A DNA stretch of 64,000 nucleotides from Lacinutrix sp. C3R15 (lineage in GTDB: Bacteria > Bacteroidota > Bacteroidia > Flavobacteriales > Flavobacteriaceae): positions 248,001-312,000 of the forward strand of contig NZ_JAHKPZ010000012.1 in NCBI RefSeq assembly GCF_018860825.1, in the 5' to 3' direction. The position numbers and the translations under genes are program-made. Below the pieces are notes generated by a model, which had not been told where the DNA came from, did not search any database, and saw only the letters and a list, made by a program, of their open reading frames with translations. Shown piece after piece: positions 53,905-62,472 of this stretch; the first letter of the stretch is position 1; each line of letters starts with the position of its first letter.

Positions 53905-54354
53905 ATGCAAGAGCTTAACTTTTCAAAGTTTTCGTTTCGTTTCAAAAATAGCGAAAATAAAACGCTTATTTATGATGAAATACGCAAAAAATTTGTGGTT
54001 TTACAACCTGAAGAATGGGTAAGACAACATTGCGTTCAATATTTAATGCAAGAAAAAGGTTTTCCTAAATCTTTAATAAACGTAGAAAAAGAACTAAAGA
54101 TTAACAACTTACGCAAACGGTATGATATTGTTGTTTTTAATCCTGACGGAAGTATACATTTAATTGTAGAATGTAAAGCAGCTAAAATTAAAATTGACCA
54201 AAGTACTTTTGATCAAATTGCACGATATAATTTGGCTCTTAATGCAACCTTTTTAATGGTTACTAACGGAATTAATCATTATTATTGCGAAATGGATTTT
54301 GAAGCAGAACGCTATCATTTTTTAAAAAATATACCTGATTATAATAGGTATTAG
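53905..54354 (+). CDS. HsdR N-terminal-like nuclease domain protein
   Basis: A 149-residue PD-(D/E)xK nuclease-fold protein that resembles the N-terminal domain of type I restriction subunits. The core is RKRYDIVVFNPDGSIHLIVECKAAKI (D...ExK near residues 75-97). It lacks a helicase part and there are no hsdM or hsdS genes nearby, so it is an orphan domain rather than part of a restriction system. The stop codon TAG is inside the second unit of a 7-bp tandem repeat. Confidence 0.82.
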   Translation: MQELNFSKFSFRFKNSENKTLIYDEIRKKFVVLQPEEWVRQHCVQYLMQEKGFPKSLINVEKELKINNLRKRYDIVVFNPDGSIHLIVECKAAKIKIDQSTFDQIARYNLALNATFLMVTNGINHYYCEMDFEAERYHFLKNIPDYNRY

Positions 54355-54441
54355 GTATTAGGTATTAGGTATTAGGTATTAGGTATTAGGTATTAGGTAT
54401 TAGGTATTAGGTATTAGGTATTAGGTATTAGGTATTAGGTA
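54345..54441 (+). repeat. Heptanucleotide tandem repeat (TAGGTAT), 13 perfect copies plus 6 bases
   Basis: The unit TAGGTAT is perfectly repeated from 54345 to 54435, then TAGGTA. It begins in the last codons of the HsdR-N-like gene and ends 51 bases before the TTG start of the glycosyltransferase. Perfect copies suggest ongoing slippage, so copy number may vary among cells. Confidence 0.97.
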
Positions 54442-54492
54442 AAAATAAATAATCACGTATTGGTAATACCTCTTTTAAATTTATAAATAACT

Positions 54493-55470
54493 TTGAAAAT
54501 AGCAGTAGTCATATTAAATTGGAACGGAAAAAAACTTCTAGAAAAGTTTTTACCGTCAGTTGTTACCTATTCACAAGAAGCTACAATATACGTAGCAGAT
54601 AATGCTTCAACAGATAATTCTGTAGATTTTGTAAAAACAAATTACCCAGAAATTAAAATCATTGAAAACACAGAAAATGGAGGTTATGCAAAAGGATACA
54701 ACCAAGCATTACAGCATGTAGAAGAAGATATTTTTTGCCTTTTAAATAGCGATATTGAAGTTACTAAAAATTGGCTCACTCCTATTCTTCAAGAATTTAA
54801 TACCAATCTAGAAACGTCTATAATTCAACCAAAAATTTTAGACTACAAAAACAAAAATTATTTTGAGTATGCTGGAGCTGCAGGCGGTTTTATAGATAAA
54901 TATGGCTATCCTTATTGCAGAGGTAGAATATTTGACACCATTGAAAAAGACCAAAATCAATATCAAAACACCACTATTTTTTGGGCTTCTGGAGCCTGTT
55001 TTTTTATTAAAAAAGAAGTGTTTAACACCTTAAAAGGTTTTGATGAAAGCTTTTTTGCTCATATGGAAGAAATAGATTTATGCTGGAAAGCCTTTAATTT
55101 AAACTACAAAACAAAATATATTGGCCAATCTATAGTATACCACGTTGGTGGTGCTACTTTACAAAATACCAACCCTAAAAAAACCTACCTTAACTTTAGA
55201 AACAGTTTATTTACTTTAACAAAAAATGCTTCAGGCATATTATTCTTTTTAATACTTACAAGACTGCTACTAGATGGTGTTGCTGCCATCATGTTTTTAT
55301 TTCAATTTAAATTTACACATATCCTTGCAATATTTAAAGCGCATTTTAGTTATTATGTTGCATTACCAAGATTATTAAAAGAACGAAGAGAAATTCTGAA
55401 TAAAAAAGTATACTACCAAACCAAATCTATAGTTTGGTCTTACTATATTCAAGGAAATAAGATATTTTAA
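54493..55470 (+). CDS. Glycosyltransferase family 2 (rhamnosyltransferase-like)
   Basis: A 325-residue GT-A enzyme that transfers a sugar from a nucleotide donor. AVVILNWNGKKLLE starts the domain, YVADNASTDNS follows, and LLNSDIEVTKNWL is the DxD-like region. FDESFFAHMEEIDLCWKA carries the acceptor-site Glu-Asp. A C-terminal membrane helix is likely (~245-275, ILFFLILTRLLLDGVAAIMFLF). The start codon is TTG at 54493; no ATG in frame fits the N-terminus. Expected in envelope polysaccharide synthesis. Confidence 0.88.
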   Translation: MKIAVVILNWNGKKLLEKFLPSVVTYSQEATIYVADNASTDNSVDFVKTNYPEIKIIENTENGGYAKGYNQALQHVEEDIFCLLNSDIEVTKNWLTPILQEFNTNLETSIIQPKILDYKNKNYFEYAGAAGGFIDKYGYPYCRGRIFDTIEKDQNQYQNTTIFWASGACFFIKKEVFNTLKGFDESFFAHMEEIDLCWKAFNLNYKTKYIGQSIVYHVGGATLQNTNPKKTYLNFRNSLFTLTKNASGILFFLILTRLLLDGVAAIMFLFQFKFTHILAIFKAHFSYYVALPRLLKERREILNKKVYYQTKSIVWSYYIQGNKIF

Positions 55471-55504
55471 TTGTTTATAAAAATGTTAAAATTTTTGTTA
55501 ACAG

Positions 55505-55537
55505 TTGATTTTAGTACAATTCTTTTGCATAATTTTG
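55505..55537 (+). promoter_or_regulatory. Candidate promoter of the OmpA lipoprotein gene
   Basis: TTG at 55505-55507, 22 bases, TAATTTTG at 55530-55537; both boxes match the Bacteroidota consensus, with a spacing at the long end. Thirty-eight bases separate it from the start codon. Confidence 0.5.
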
Positions 55538-55575
55538 ATATGTTAAATTAAACTATTTAATCTATTCATTATATT

Positions 55576-56463
55576 ATGAAAAAAATGTTATTATTAAGTG
55601 CATCAGCACTACTGCTTTTAAGTTCATGTGTATCAAAAAAAGAATTCACTGCTTTAGAAGCCAAACAAAAGGAAACTCAAGATTTATTAAATACTGCAAC
55701 TGTTAAATTAAACTCATGTCTAGAAGACAAATCTGCTGTTAGCGCACGAGTAGCTGCATTACAAGATCAGTTAGCTAATTTAAAAGAAACAAACAAAGAT
55801 TTAATACAAACCACACAAGGGATGACTGTTTTAACCACAAAAGGAGCAGAAAACCTTGAAAAATCACTAGAAAGCTTAAAAGAAAAAGATCTTAAAATTT
55901 CTAGATTACAAGATGCTTTAACTAAAAAAGATAGTGTTACACTAGCCTTAGTAACTAGTTTAAAGAAAGAAGTTGGTTTAGATGACGAAGACATTCAAAT
56001 TAACGTAGAAAAAAGCGTTGTTTTTATATCTTTATCAGACAAATTATTGTTTAAAACAGGTAGCTACAACATTTCTGCAAGAGCAAATGAAATCTTAGCT
56101 AAGGTTGCAAAAGTAATTAATAGCAAACCTAACTTTGAAGCTATGGTAGAAGGGCATACAGACAACGTACCTTACACCAGAGAAGTATTAGTAGACAACT
56201 GGGATTTAAGTGTAAAACGTAGTACATCTATTGTAAGAGCATTACAAAACTTAGGCGTAAAACCAGAACAATTAATTGCAGCAGGACGTGGTGACCACTT
56301 ACCATTAGTACCAAATGATACTGCAGAAAACAGAGCAATTAACAGAAGAACAAAAATTTATATTCTTCCAAAAATCGATCAGTTTTACGAAATGATTGAA
56401 ACAGAAATGAAAGCGCTTTCTGAAGATTCTCAAGCTTCTGAAGGTACTCAAGAAAAAGAATAA
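55576..56463 (+). CDS. OmpA-family lipoprotein with coiled-coil
   Basis: A 295-residue lipoprotein (LLLSASALLLLSSCVSKK, Cys near 18). A coiled coil of about 100 residues (EALEAKQKETQDLL-like start, LEKSLESLKEKDLKISRLQDAL) is followed by an OmpA peptidoglycan-binding domain (~160-275: GHTDNVPYTREVLVDNWDLSVKRST, AAGRGDHLPLVPNDTAENRAINRRTKIYI). It should tie the outer membrane to the cell wall. The C-terminal tail is acidic. Confidence 0.88.
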   Translation: MKKMLLLSASALLLLSSCVSKKEFTALEAKQKETQDLLNTATVKLNSCLEDKSAVSARVAALQDQLANLKETNKDLIQTTQGMTVLTTKGAENLEKSLESLKEKDLKISRLQDALTKKDSVTLALVTSLKKEVGLDDEDIQINVEKSVVFISLSDKLLFKTGSYNISARANEILAKVAKVINSKPNFEAMVEGHTDNVPYTREVLVDNWDLSVKRSTSIVRALQNLGVKPEQLIAAGRGDHLPLVPNDTAENRAINRRTKIYILPKIDQFYEMIETEMKALSEDSQASEGTQEKE

Positions 56464-56485
56464 TTTTTTTTAAAATATTTGTATT

Positions 56486-56515
56486 AAAAGCTCAACTTTA
56501 GGTTGGGCTTTTTTT
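56486..56515 (+). terminator. Intrinsic terminator after the OmpA lipoprotein gene
   Basis: AAAAGCTCAAC and GTTGGGCTTTT arms (one G-T pair) around TTTAG and a run of seven T. Confidence 0.75.
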
Positions 56516-56517
56516 AT

Positions 56518-56612
56518 GGCGTTACCCTACTTCGCTAAAAAGCTACGTAGCGTCAGGCTTTCAAGGCTCGCTATCAAAGATGAGCTCAAACAAACCTTTC
56601 AATCCTTAACGC
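56518..56612 (-). repeat. Dispersed ~100-bp structured repeat, copy B
   Basis: Read on the - strand it carries the same blocks as copy A at 35471: GCGTTAAGGATTGAA, GGTTTGTTTGAGCTC, TGAAAGCCTGAC and AGCGAA..GGGTAACGC, with a different central segment. It also contains GCTACGTAGC. It sits in the intergenic space after the OmpA lipoprotein gene. Confidence 0.75.
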
Positions 56613-56689
56613 AATTACATCCTGTTTTGTCTTTCATTATGTAGTAATGTATTTAAACAAATCTCTACTTTGGTAAGAAAAAGCACAAA

Positions 56690-57040
56690 CTAAGCGTCAT
56701 AACTCCAAACAGCAAGTTCATTACCAGAAGGATCTAAAAACTGAAAACGTTTTCCGCCAGGAAAAGAAAAAGTATCTACGCTAATTTTACCCTTAGCGGC
56801 AATAATTTGTTGTTTTATAACTTCTAAATTATCATGATATAAAACCACTAAAACACCATTTACAATTTCCGTATCTGTTTTTTCAAAACCTCCTGCTATT
56901 CCACTATCAGAAAACGCAACATATGTTGCTCCATAATCTGTAAAAGACCAACCAAATACTGTTGTATAAAAAGCTTTTATTTCTTCTAAATCTTTGGCTT
57001 TAAATTCTATGTAGTTTATGTGCTTGTTAGTTGGTTTCAT
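56690..57040 (-). CDS. VOC-family protein (glyoxalase/bleomycin-resistance fold)
   Basis: A 116-residue single VOC domain with the usual beta-alpha-beta-beta-beta units: NYIEFKAKDLEEIKAFYTTVFGW, and DPSGNELAVWSYD at the end. VOC proteins bind metals and act as lyases, isomerases or drug-binding proteins; substrate is unknown. It is the left-most of three small - strand genes that are separated by attC-like palindromes. Confidence 0.88.
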   Translation of the reverse strand: MKPTNKHINYIEFKAKDLEEIKAFYTTVFGWSFTDYGATYVAFSDSGIAGGFEKTDTEIVNGVLVVLYHDNLEVIKQQIIAAKGKISVDTFSFPGGKRFQFLDPSGNELAVWSYDA

Positions 57041-57059
57041 GATATTTTTATAACGGTCT

Positions 57060-57230
57060 TGTATAACCGTTAGTTACAGGTTAAATTAGCGTTTATTTTT
57101 GGTTTGGCACAGACTTTAGCAATTCCTCGTGGATTGAGACGTAGTCGAATCTGCCAACTAGAGCGTAGCGACCGATGAACACCTTAAACAAAATGGACAA
57201 CAGTGAATAAATTGCGGTTATACATTGTTG
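57060..57230. repeat. attC-like palindromic element 1
   Basis: Perfect 10-bp inverted arms TGTATAACCG (57060-57069) and CGGTTATACA (57215-57224), with 145 bases between. Inner pairings include TTGGCACAGA against TCTGCCAA. The right end TATACATTGTTG is identical to element 2. It lies between the VOC and DinB genes. Size and arms resemble recombination sites of integron cassettes, but the GTTRRRY end is not exact. Confidence 0.6.
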
Positions 57231-57244
57231 ATTGTAGTGTTTTT

Positions 57245-57712
57245 TCAATCCCAAATGTTGGGTCTATCAATATTCATTGCTCTTAAATAAGACAGGAATT
57301 GTCCTGCGTGAACTGATTCGTGATATCCAATACGTAACAAATATTTTGCAAGGATTTTCTTATCTCCATTTCCAGGATGAACAATTTCGGTTTCGTTTAA
57401 TTCCTTATCCGAAAAATGCGCAATACTTTCTAAAAAAGTTTTTCTAAAAGGCTCAGCAAATTCAAGTTCATCTTTTAGGTTTATAAATGGTCGGTTTTCC
57501 CAAGGTGTTTTATAATTAGTCAAATCTCCTTTATTAATAATAATATTCCATCCATAATCAGCCTCTAAAACGTGTCGTATCATTTCTGATGCACTCATTG
57601 CTTTTCGGTCAGGTTTCCAATTATAATACTTCTCAGGTAGTCCATTCCAAAGTTTTATACTTCTTCTCCTTATTTCTTTGAAATTTAAAATTATAAGTTC
57701 AGATTGGTTCAT
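57245..57712 (-). CDS. DinB-family protein
   Basis: A 155-residue four-helix-bundle protein of the DinB/YfiT group of metal-dependent enzymes. The likely metal His residues are in ASEMIRHVLEADYGW and YHESVHAGQFLSYLR. Some relatives are thiol transferases. It stands alone between two attC-like elements, as expected for a cassette gene. Confidence 0.83.
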   Translation of the reverse strand: MNQSELIILNFKEIRRRSIKLWNGLPEKYYNWKPDRKAMSASEMIRHVLEADYGWNIIINKGDLTNYKTPWENRPFINLKDELEFAEPFRKTFLESIAHFSDKELNETEIVHPGNGDKKILAKYLLRIGYHESVHAGQFLSYLRAMNIDRPNIWD

Positions 57713-57757
57713 TTTATTTTTATCAAGAATGTAGTTTTACATTACAGCCAAAGTGTT

Positions 57758-57873
57758 TGTATATGGTTTGTTGCGTGGTTTAGCACGTAATTTAGCAAAT
57801 AAAAACCGAATAGAAAATCTGTGAGGATTTTCGTGAGTAGGCTAGAATTAGCAATAAATTATATACATTGTTG
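57758..57873. repeat. attC-like palindromic element 2
   Basis: Arms TGTATATGGTTTGTTGC (57758-57774) and GCAATAAATTATATACA (57851-57867): 14 of 17 positions match and the other three would be G-T wobbles in a folded single strand. Inner hairpins are GAAAATC/GATTTTC (57813-57832) and GCTA/TAGC (57841-57852). The right end is TATACATTGTTG, as in element 1. Located between the DinB gene and the next small gene. Confidence 0.65.
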
Positions 57874-57884
57874 CCAACTGGTTT

Positions 57885-58472
57885 TTATTTATTCAGTTTT
57901 ATTTTCTTTTTATTTTCGTAACGAAACTCATACAATACCTTTAATTCATTCGCAATTTTTTCTTTCCATTCCTCAATTTTTTTTTCATTTTGTCCGCCTT
58001 CAGTTTCCTTAATCAATTCTAAACGACTCTCTGAAAATTCAGTCATAATTTCGTTGTTGATTTGACTTATTATATCAAATCCTTTTGCAATTTTTTTCTT
58101 ATTCTCTAGTGCTCGTTTTCTAAATTTTCTTGCGTGTATTTCGGCAAGGTCAAACTGCATCTGTTGAAAATCAATTTGCTTTTGAATTTCAGCAACTTTT
58201 GTTGTGTCAATCCAAGAGGCATTTCCAAGAAAGATGTTTTCTATTTTTTGATTTAGATTTCGTTTCATAAAGTCAAATCCACCAATTGCGTGTGAAATCA
58301 TAAATTGACTATAAACAGCATCATTATTGTCATCGCTGATTTTGATTTTAAAATCATCAATTGTTAATTTATGTTCAGAACTCCATCGCTTCTGTCCTTC
58401 TTGTAGGCTTTGTCCAAATGTTAGATTCATTGAACCAATTATCAAAATCAGCCCTATTATTATTTTATTCAT
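57885..58472 (-). CDS. Exported protein of unknown function
   Basis: A 195-residue protein with a signal peptide (IIIGLILIIGSMNLTFGQ). The mature part is largely helical and charged, with WSSEHKLTIDDFKIKISDD near the N-terminus and long helices (QMQFDLAEIHARKFRKRALENKKKIAKG). No family recognised. It is the third small - strand gene of the group flanked by TTGTTG-bearing ends (57868 and 58488), so it may be cassette cargo. Confidence 0.6.
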   Translation of the reverse strand: MNKIIIGLILIIGSMNLTFGQSLQEGQKRWSSEHKLTIDDFKIKISDDNNDAVYSQFMISHAIGGFDFMKRNLNQKIENIFLGNASWIDTTKVAEIQKQIDFQQMQFDLAEIHARKFRKRALENKKKIAKGFDIISQINNEIMTEFSESRLELIKETEGGQNEKKIEEWKEKIANELKVLYEFRYENKKKIKLNK

Positions 58473-58551
58473 ATAGTTTTTCTCAACTTGTTGGCAACTC
58501 TTATATACTATTGTACTCTTAATTAAAATAACTATTCATGCATGTTAGCAT

Positions 58552-59172
58552 TTACAATATATCAAGACTTCCTTTTCCTTCTCTAACAATAATTGGGTCT
58601 CCTTCAGAAAAATCAATAATCGTAGAAGCTTCATTATCTCCATAACCACCATCAATTACTAAATCAACAAGATTGTCCCATTTTTCTAAAATAAGTTCAG
58701 GATCTGTAGTATACTCTAAAATAGTATCTTCATCACGAATAGAAGTAGAAACAATTGGGTTACCCAACTCTTTTACAATTTCTAAAGCAATATTGTTATT
58801 TGGCACACGAATACCTACCGTTTTTTTCTTTTTAAAAACAACAGGCAAACTTTTTGCACCAGGCAGAATAAAAGTATAAGGTCCTGGTAATGCCCTTTTT
58901 AATATTTTAAAAGTAGAAGAATCTATTTGCTTCACGTAATCACTTAAATTACTTAAATCCTGACAAATAAATGAAAAATTTGCCTTTTCCAGCTTTACTC
59001 CTTTTATTCTAGCTATTCGTTCTAAAGCTTTGGTATTAGTAATATCGCAACCTAAACCATAAACAGTATCTGTAGGATAAATAATTAACCCTCCTTTTTT
59101 TAAAACATCAACAACCCTTCTAATCATCTTACTATTAGGGTTTTCCTCATAAATCTTTATAAATTGCGCCAT
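58552..59172 (-). CDS. YciO/Sua5/YrdC-family protein
   Basis: A 206-residue YrdC-fold protein. The start MAQFIKIYEENPNSKMIRRVVDVLKKGGLIIYPTDTVYGLGCD and FSFICQDLSNLSDYV, GPYTFILPGAKSLP, VGIRVPNNNIALEI match the YciO group more than TsaC, including equal length. The family includes the threonylcarbamoyl-AMP synthase used for the t6A modification of tRNA. If no other TsaC gene exists in the genome, this one may do that job. Confidence 0.85.
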   Translation of the reverse strand: MAQFIKIYEENPNSKMIRRVVDVLKKGGLIIYPTDTVYGLGCDITNTKALERIARIKGVKLEKANFSFICQDLSNLSDYVKQIDSSTFKILKRALPGPYTFILPGAKSLPVVFKKKKTVGIRVPNNNIALEIVKELGNPIVSTSIRDEDTILEYTTDPELILEKWDNLVDLVIDGGYGDNEASTIIDFSEGDPIIVREGKGSLDIL

Positions 59173-59219
59173 AATAAGTATCTTTAAAAAACGTTTACAA
59201 AGTAATTAAATTATTTTTC

Positions 59220-60080
59220 ATGAAAACCATCTATAAAACTTTATTCATTCTTTCTTTACTTTTTTTTACATTTTCATGTGATAATACAGATGAAAACGGC
59301 AATACAAATAACGAGCAATTAGCATATTATGAAGAATTAGATATTGCTTATGGTACAGATAGCAATCAAGTATTTGATTTATACCTTCCTGAAAACCGAA
59401 CAGAAGACACTAAAGTTATACTATTAATTCATGGTGGAGGATGGACTTCTGGAGACAAAGAAGATATGAATGAATTTAAAAACTATATTTTACAAAACCT
59501 ACCTGATATTGCTGTGGTTAATATAAATTACAGATTAGCAAACCAAACCACACAGGCATACCCAATGCAAATAAATGATATTACAACAGTTGTAAATTAT
59601 TTAAAAAACAGACAAAGTGAATATGTAATTTCTGATGACTTAGGATTTGTTGGTGCTAGTGCTGGCGCACACTTATCTATGCTTTGGAGCTATGCCTTTG
59701 ACACAGACCAACAAACAAAAATGGTTTGTAGCATTGTTGGTCCTACAGACTTTACAGACCCTGCATACATGAATAGTACAGACCCTATACTACAAGCTAT
59801 TTTAAGTACCTATGGTGTAGATACTTCTACTGCATTTCTAGAAGAAGTGAGTCCGTATCACCAAGTAACAGCATCTGCTCCTCCTACTATTTTATTTTAT
59901 GGAGGTCAAGACCCATTAATACCAACAACTCAAGGTACTGTTTTAAAAGACAAGTTAGAAGACCTTGGTGTTATACATGATTTTACACTGTATGAAAACG
60001 AAGGTCATGGGTGGACAGGGTTAAACTTAATAGATACTACTATTAAACTACATACTTTTATTGAAGCGCATTTAAATTAA
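59220..60080 (+). CDS. Alpha/beta hydrolase lipoprotein (esterase/lipase-like)
   Basis: A 286-residue carboxylesterase-like enzyme. A lipoprotein signal (LFILSLLFFTFSCDN) puts it on a membrane. LLIHGGGWTSGD is the oxyanion-hole motif of the HGGG esterases. GASAGAHL contains the nucleophile Ser, GGQDPLIP the acid and NEGHGW the His. Its relatives act on small esters or peptides. Substrate unknown. Confidence 0.87.
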   Translation: MKTIYKTLFILSLLFFTFSCDNTDENGNTNNEQLAYYEELDIAYGTDSNQVFDLYLPENRTEDTKVILLIHGGGWTSGDKEDMNEFKNYILQNLPDIAVVNINYRLANQTTQAYPMQINDITTVVNYLKNRQSEYVISDDLGFVGASAGAHLSMLWSYAFDTDQQTKMVCSIVGPTDFTDPAYMNSTDPILQAILSTYGVDTSTAFLEEVSPYHQVTASAPPTILFYGGQDPLIPTTQGTVLKDKLEDLGVIHDFTLYENEGHGWTGLNLIDTTIKLHTFIEAHLN

Positions 60081-60129
60081 TAAACAGCTTTAAATATATA
60101 ATTTCTTTAAAAAAATAATACTAAAGTAG

Positions 60130-62472
60130 CTATCCTACAACTTCTAGTTTAGCAAAGCGAAGCAATAGTTTTTTAACTCCACCTGTTGCAAACTTAATTT
60201 CTGCTTTTACATCTGCTCCTGCTCCTTCAATTTTTAAAACCTCTCCTTTACCAAAACGCATGTGTTTTACAATACTACCAACTCTTAACTCACCATCAAA
60301 CAAGTTTGTGTTTTCATTAGTAGTGGTACTTGTTTTACTAACAGGTTTTAAATTTTTTGGCGTAGAAAGTTTAAATTGTTCAGGTTCTTTTTTTGTAGCT
60401 CCTTTTTTCTTAAAAGTAAGTTCTTTAGGTTTTTTAAATCTAATTTTATTAGGCTCTACATCTCCAAAAATATCAGCAGAAAGCATAGGGTTTATACGTC
60501 TTTCGTCTTTAGGTGTTAGGTTTTCTACAAAAGCATCATCTATTTCTTCTATAAAACGACTAGGCTCTGAGTCTACTAATTTTCCCCAGCGATAACGAGA
60601 TAAAGCATACGTTAAATATGCTTGTTTTTCTGCTCTTGTAAGCGCTACGTAAAACAAACGTCTTTCTTCTTCTAACTCGCTACGTGTATTCATACTCATA
60701 GCACTTGGAAATAAATCTTCTTCTAAACCAACAATAAATACATTGTTAAACTCTAGTCCTTTTGCCAAGTGAATAGTCATTAATGCTACGTGATCTGCAT
60801 CACCTTTATCTGCATCTAAATCTGTAGCAAGTGCTACATCTTCTAAAAATTCTGCTAAAGAATCACCAGCATCTGCCAGTTCCATTTGTCCTTCAACAAA
60901 ATCTTTAATACCATTTAAAAGTTCTTGTACGTTATCTAAACGCGTAATACCTTCTGGTGTTCCGTCTTTATTAAATTCTCTAATTAATCCGCTAGACTTG
61001 GTAACATGCTCTGCTAAATCAAAAGCATTAGCGGTTTTATTCATTACTTGGTAGCTTTCAATTAGAGTTACAAAATCACGCAACTTGTTTTTTGTTCCGT
61101 TATTAATATTTATAGATACTTTATCTAAATTTTGTAGTATTTCAAAAATTGTTTTACCGTATTTATTAGCTGCTACCATTAGCCTATCAATGGTAGTTTG
61201 CCCAATTCCTCTTGCAGGATAATTAATAATACGTTTTAAAGCTTCTTCATCTGCAGGATTAAGAATTAAACGTAAATAAGCAGTAACATCTTTTATTTCT
61301 TTACGTTGGTAAAAAGATAAACCACCATAAATTTGGTATGGTATATCACGTTTACGTAGAGCATCTTCAATAGAACGTGATTGTGCATTGGTACGATATA
61401 AAACAGCAAAGTCACTATTATGTTGCTGCTTGTTCATTTTTTCATCCCAAATGGTTCCTGCTACGTAACGCCCTTCATCTCCATCGGTTAATGAACGGTG
61501 TATTTTCACTTTTTCACCTTCGTCATTTGCTGTCCAAACAACTTTATCTAATTTGGTTTTATTGTGTTCAATTACAGAGTTTGCTGCACCAACAATATTT
61601 TTTGTAGAACGGTAATTTTGTTCTAGTCGGTACATTTGTACATCTTGGTAATCTTTCTGGAAATTTAAAATATTATTAATATTAGCACCACGAAAGGCAT
61701 AAATACTTTGAGCATCATCACCAACCACACATATATTTTGAAAACGGTCTGCTAATGCACGAACAATTAGGTATTGCGAGTGGTTTGTATCTTGGTACTC
61801 ATCTACTAATATATAACGAAACTTATCTTGATACTGCGCTAAAACATTAGGAAAACGAGTTAACAACTCATTGGTACGAAGCAATAAGTCATCAAAATCC
61901 ATTGCTCCTGCTTTAAAGCATCTATCTACATATTCTTTATAGATTTCTCCTATTTTAGGGCGCCTAGCCATAAGATCGGCTTCCATTAATTCTGGATTTT
62001 TAAAGTATGCTTTTACGGTTATAAGGTTATTTTTATAAGAAGAAATTCTACTATAAATCTGTTTGGTTTTATAAACATCTTTATCTAGGTTCATTTCTTT
62101 AATAATAGATCCCATTAAACGTTGAGAATCTTGTGTATCATAAATAGTGAAGTTACTAGGAAAGCCTAAATGATGTCCTTCAAAGCGTAAAATTTTAGCA
62201 AATACAGAGTGAAAGGTTCCCATCCATAAATTTTTAGCTTCATTACCAACAATATCAGCAATACGCTCTTTCATTTCACGCGCTGCTTTATTGGTAAAGG
62301 TTAAAGCTAATATGTTAAAAGAGTCTACACCTTGACTCATAAGATATGCAATTCTATAGGTAAGCACTCTAGTTTTACCAGAACCTGCTCCTGCAATTAC
62401 TATCATAGGACCATCTTTTTGAATGGTTGGTGCTAATTGTGCTTCGTTTAATTGACTTAAATACTTCTCCAA
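60130..62472 (-). CDS. pcrA: PcrA/UvrD-family DNA helicase
   Basis: A superfamily 1A 3'-5' helicase of 780 residues for DNA repair and replication. Motifs in order: GAGSGKTRVL (I), LTFTNKAAREMKER (Ia), LVDEYQDTNHSQY (II), GDDAQSIYAFRGAN (III), LEQNYRS (IV), MTIHLAKGLEF (V) and YVALTRAEK (VI). The C-terminal region ends with a Tudor-like part, VGSIVKHMRFGKGEVLKIEG, which in PcrA binds RNA polymerase. Confidence 0.93.
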   Translation of the reverse strand: MEKYLSQLNEAQLAPTIQKDGPMIVIAGAGSGKTRVLTYRIAYLMSQGVDSFNILALTFTNKAAREMKERIADIVGNEAKNLWMGTFHSVFAKILRFEGHHLGFPSNFTIYDTQDSQRLMGSIIKEMNLDKDVYKTKQIYSRISSYKNNLITVKAYFKNPELMEADLMARRPKIGEIYKEYVDRCFKAGAMDFDDLLLRTNELLTRFPNVLAQYQDKFRYILVDEYQDTNHSQYLIVRALADRFQNICVVGDDAQSIYAFRGANINNILNFQKDYQDVQMYRLEQNYRSTKNIVGAANSVIEHNKTKLDKVVWTANDEGEKVKIHRSLTDGDEGRYVAGTIWDEKMNKQQHNSDFAVLYRTNAQSRSIEDALRKRDIPYQIYGGLSFYQRKEIKDVTAYLRLILNPADEEALKRIINYPARGIGQTTIDRLMVAANKYGKTIFEILQNLDKVSININNGTKNKLRDFVTLIESYQVMNKTANAFDLAEHVTKSSGLIREFNKDGTPEGITRLDNVQELLNGIKDFVEGQMELADAGDSLAEFLEDVALATDLDADKGDADHVALMTIHLAKGLEFNNVFIVGLEEDLFPSAMSMNTRSELEEERRLFYVALTRAEKQAYLTYALSRYRWGKLVDSEPSRFIEEIDDAFVENLTPKDERRINPMLSADIFGDVEPNKIRFKKPKELTFKKKGATKKEPEQFKLSTPKNLKPVSKTSTTTNENTNLFDGELRVGSIVKHMRFGKGEVLKIEGAGADVKAEIKFATGGVKKLLLRFAKLEVVG

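Noticed and set aside
53905-54354. Type I restriction system
   Set aside because: Only an HsdR N-terminal-like domain is present; no helicase, HsdM or HsdS.
54345-54441. CRISPR-like array
   Set aside because: The unit is only 7 bp and there are no spacers; it is a simple tandem repeat.
57041-58493. Complete integron
   Set aside because: No integrase or attI is visible, and the elements lack an exact GTTRRRY end; only an attC-like array is claimed.
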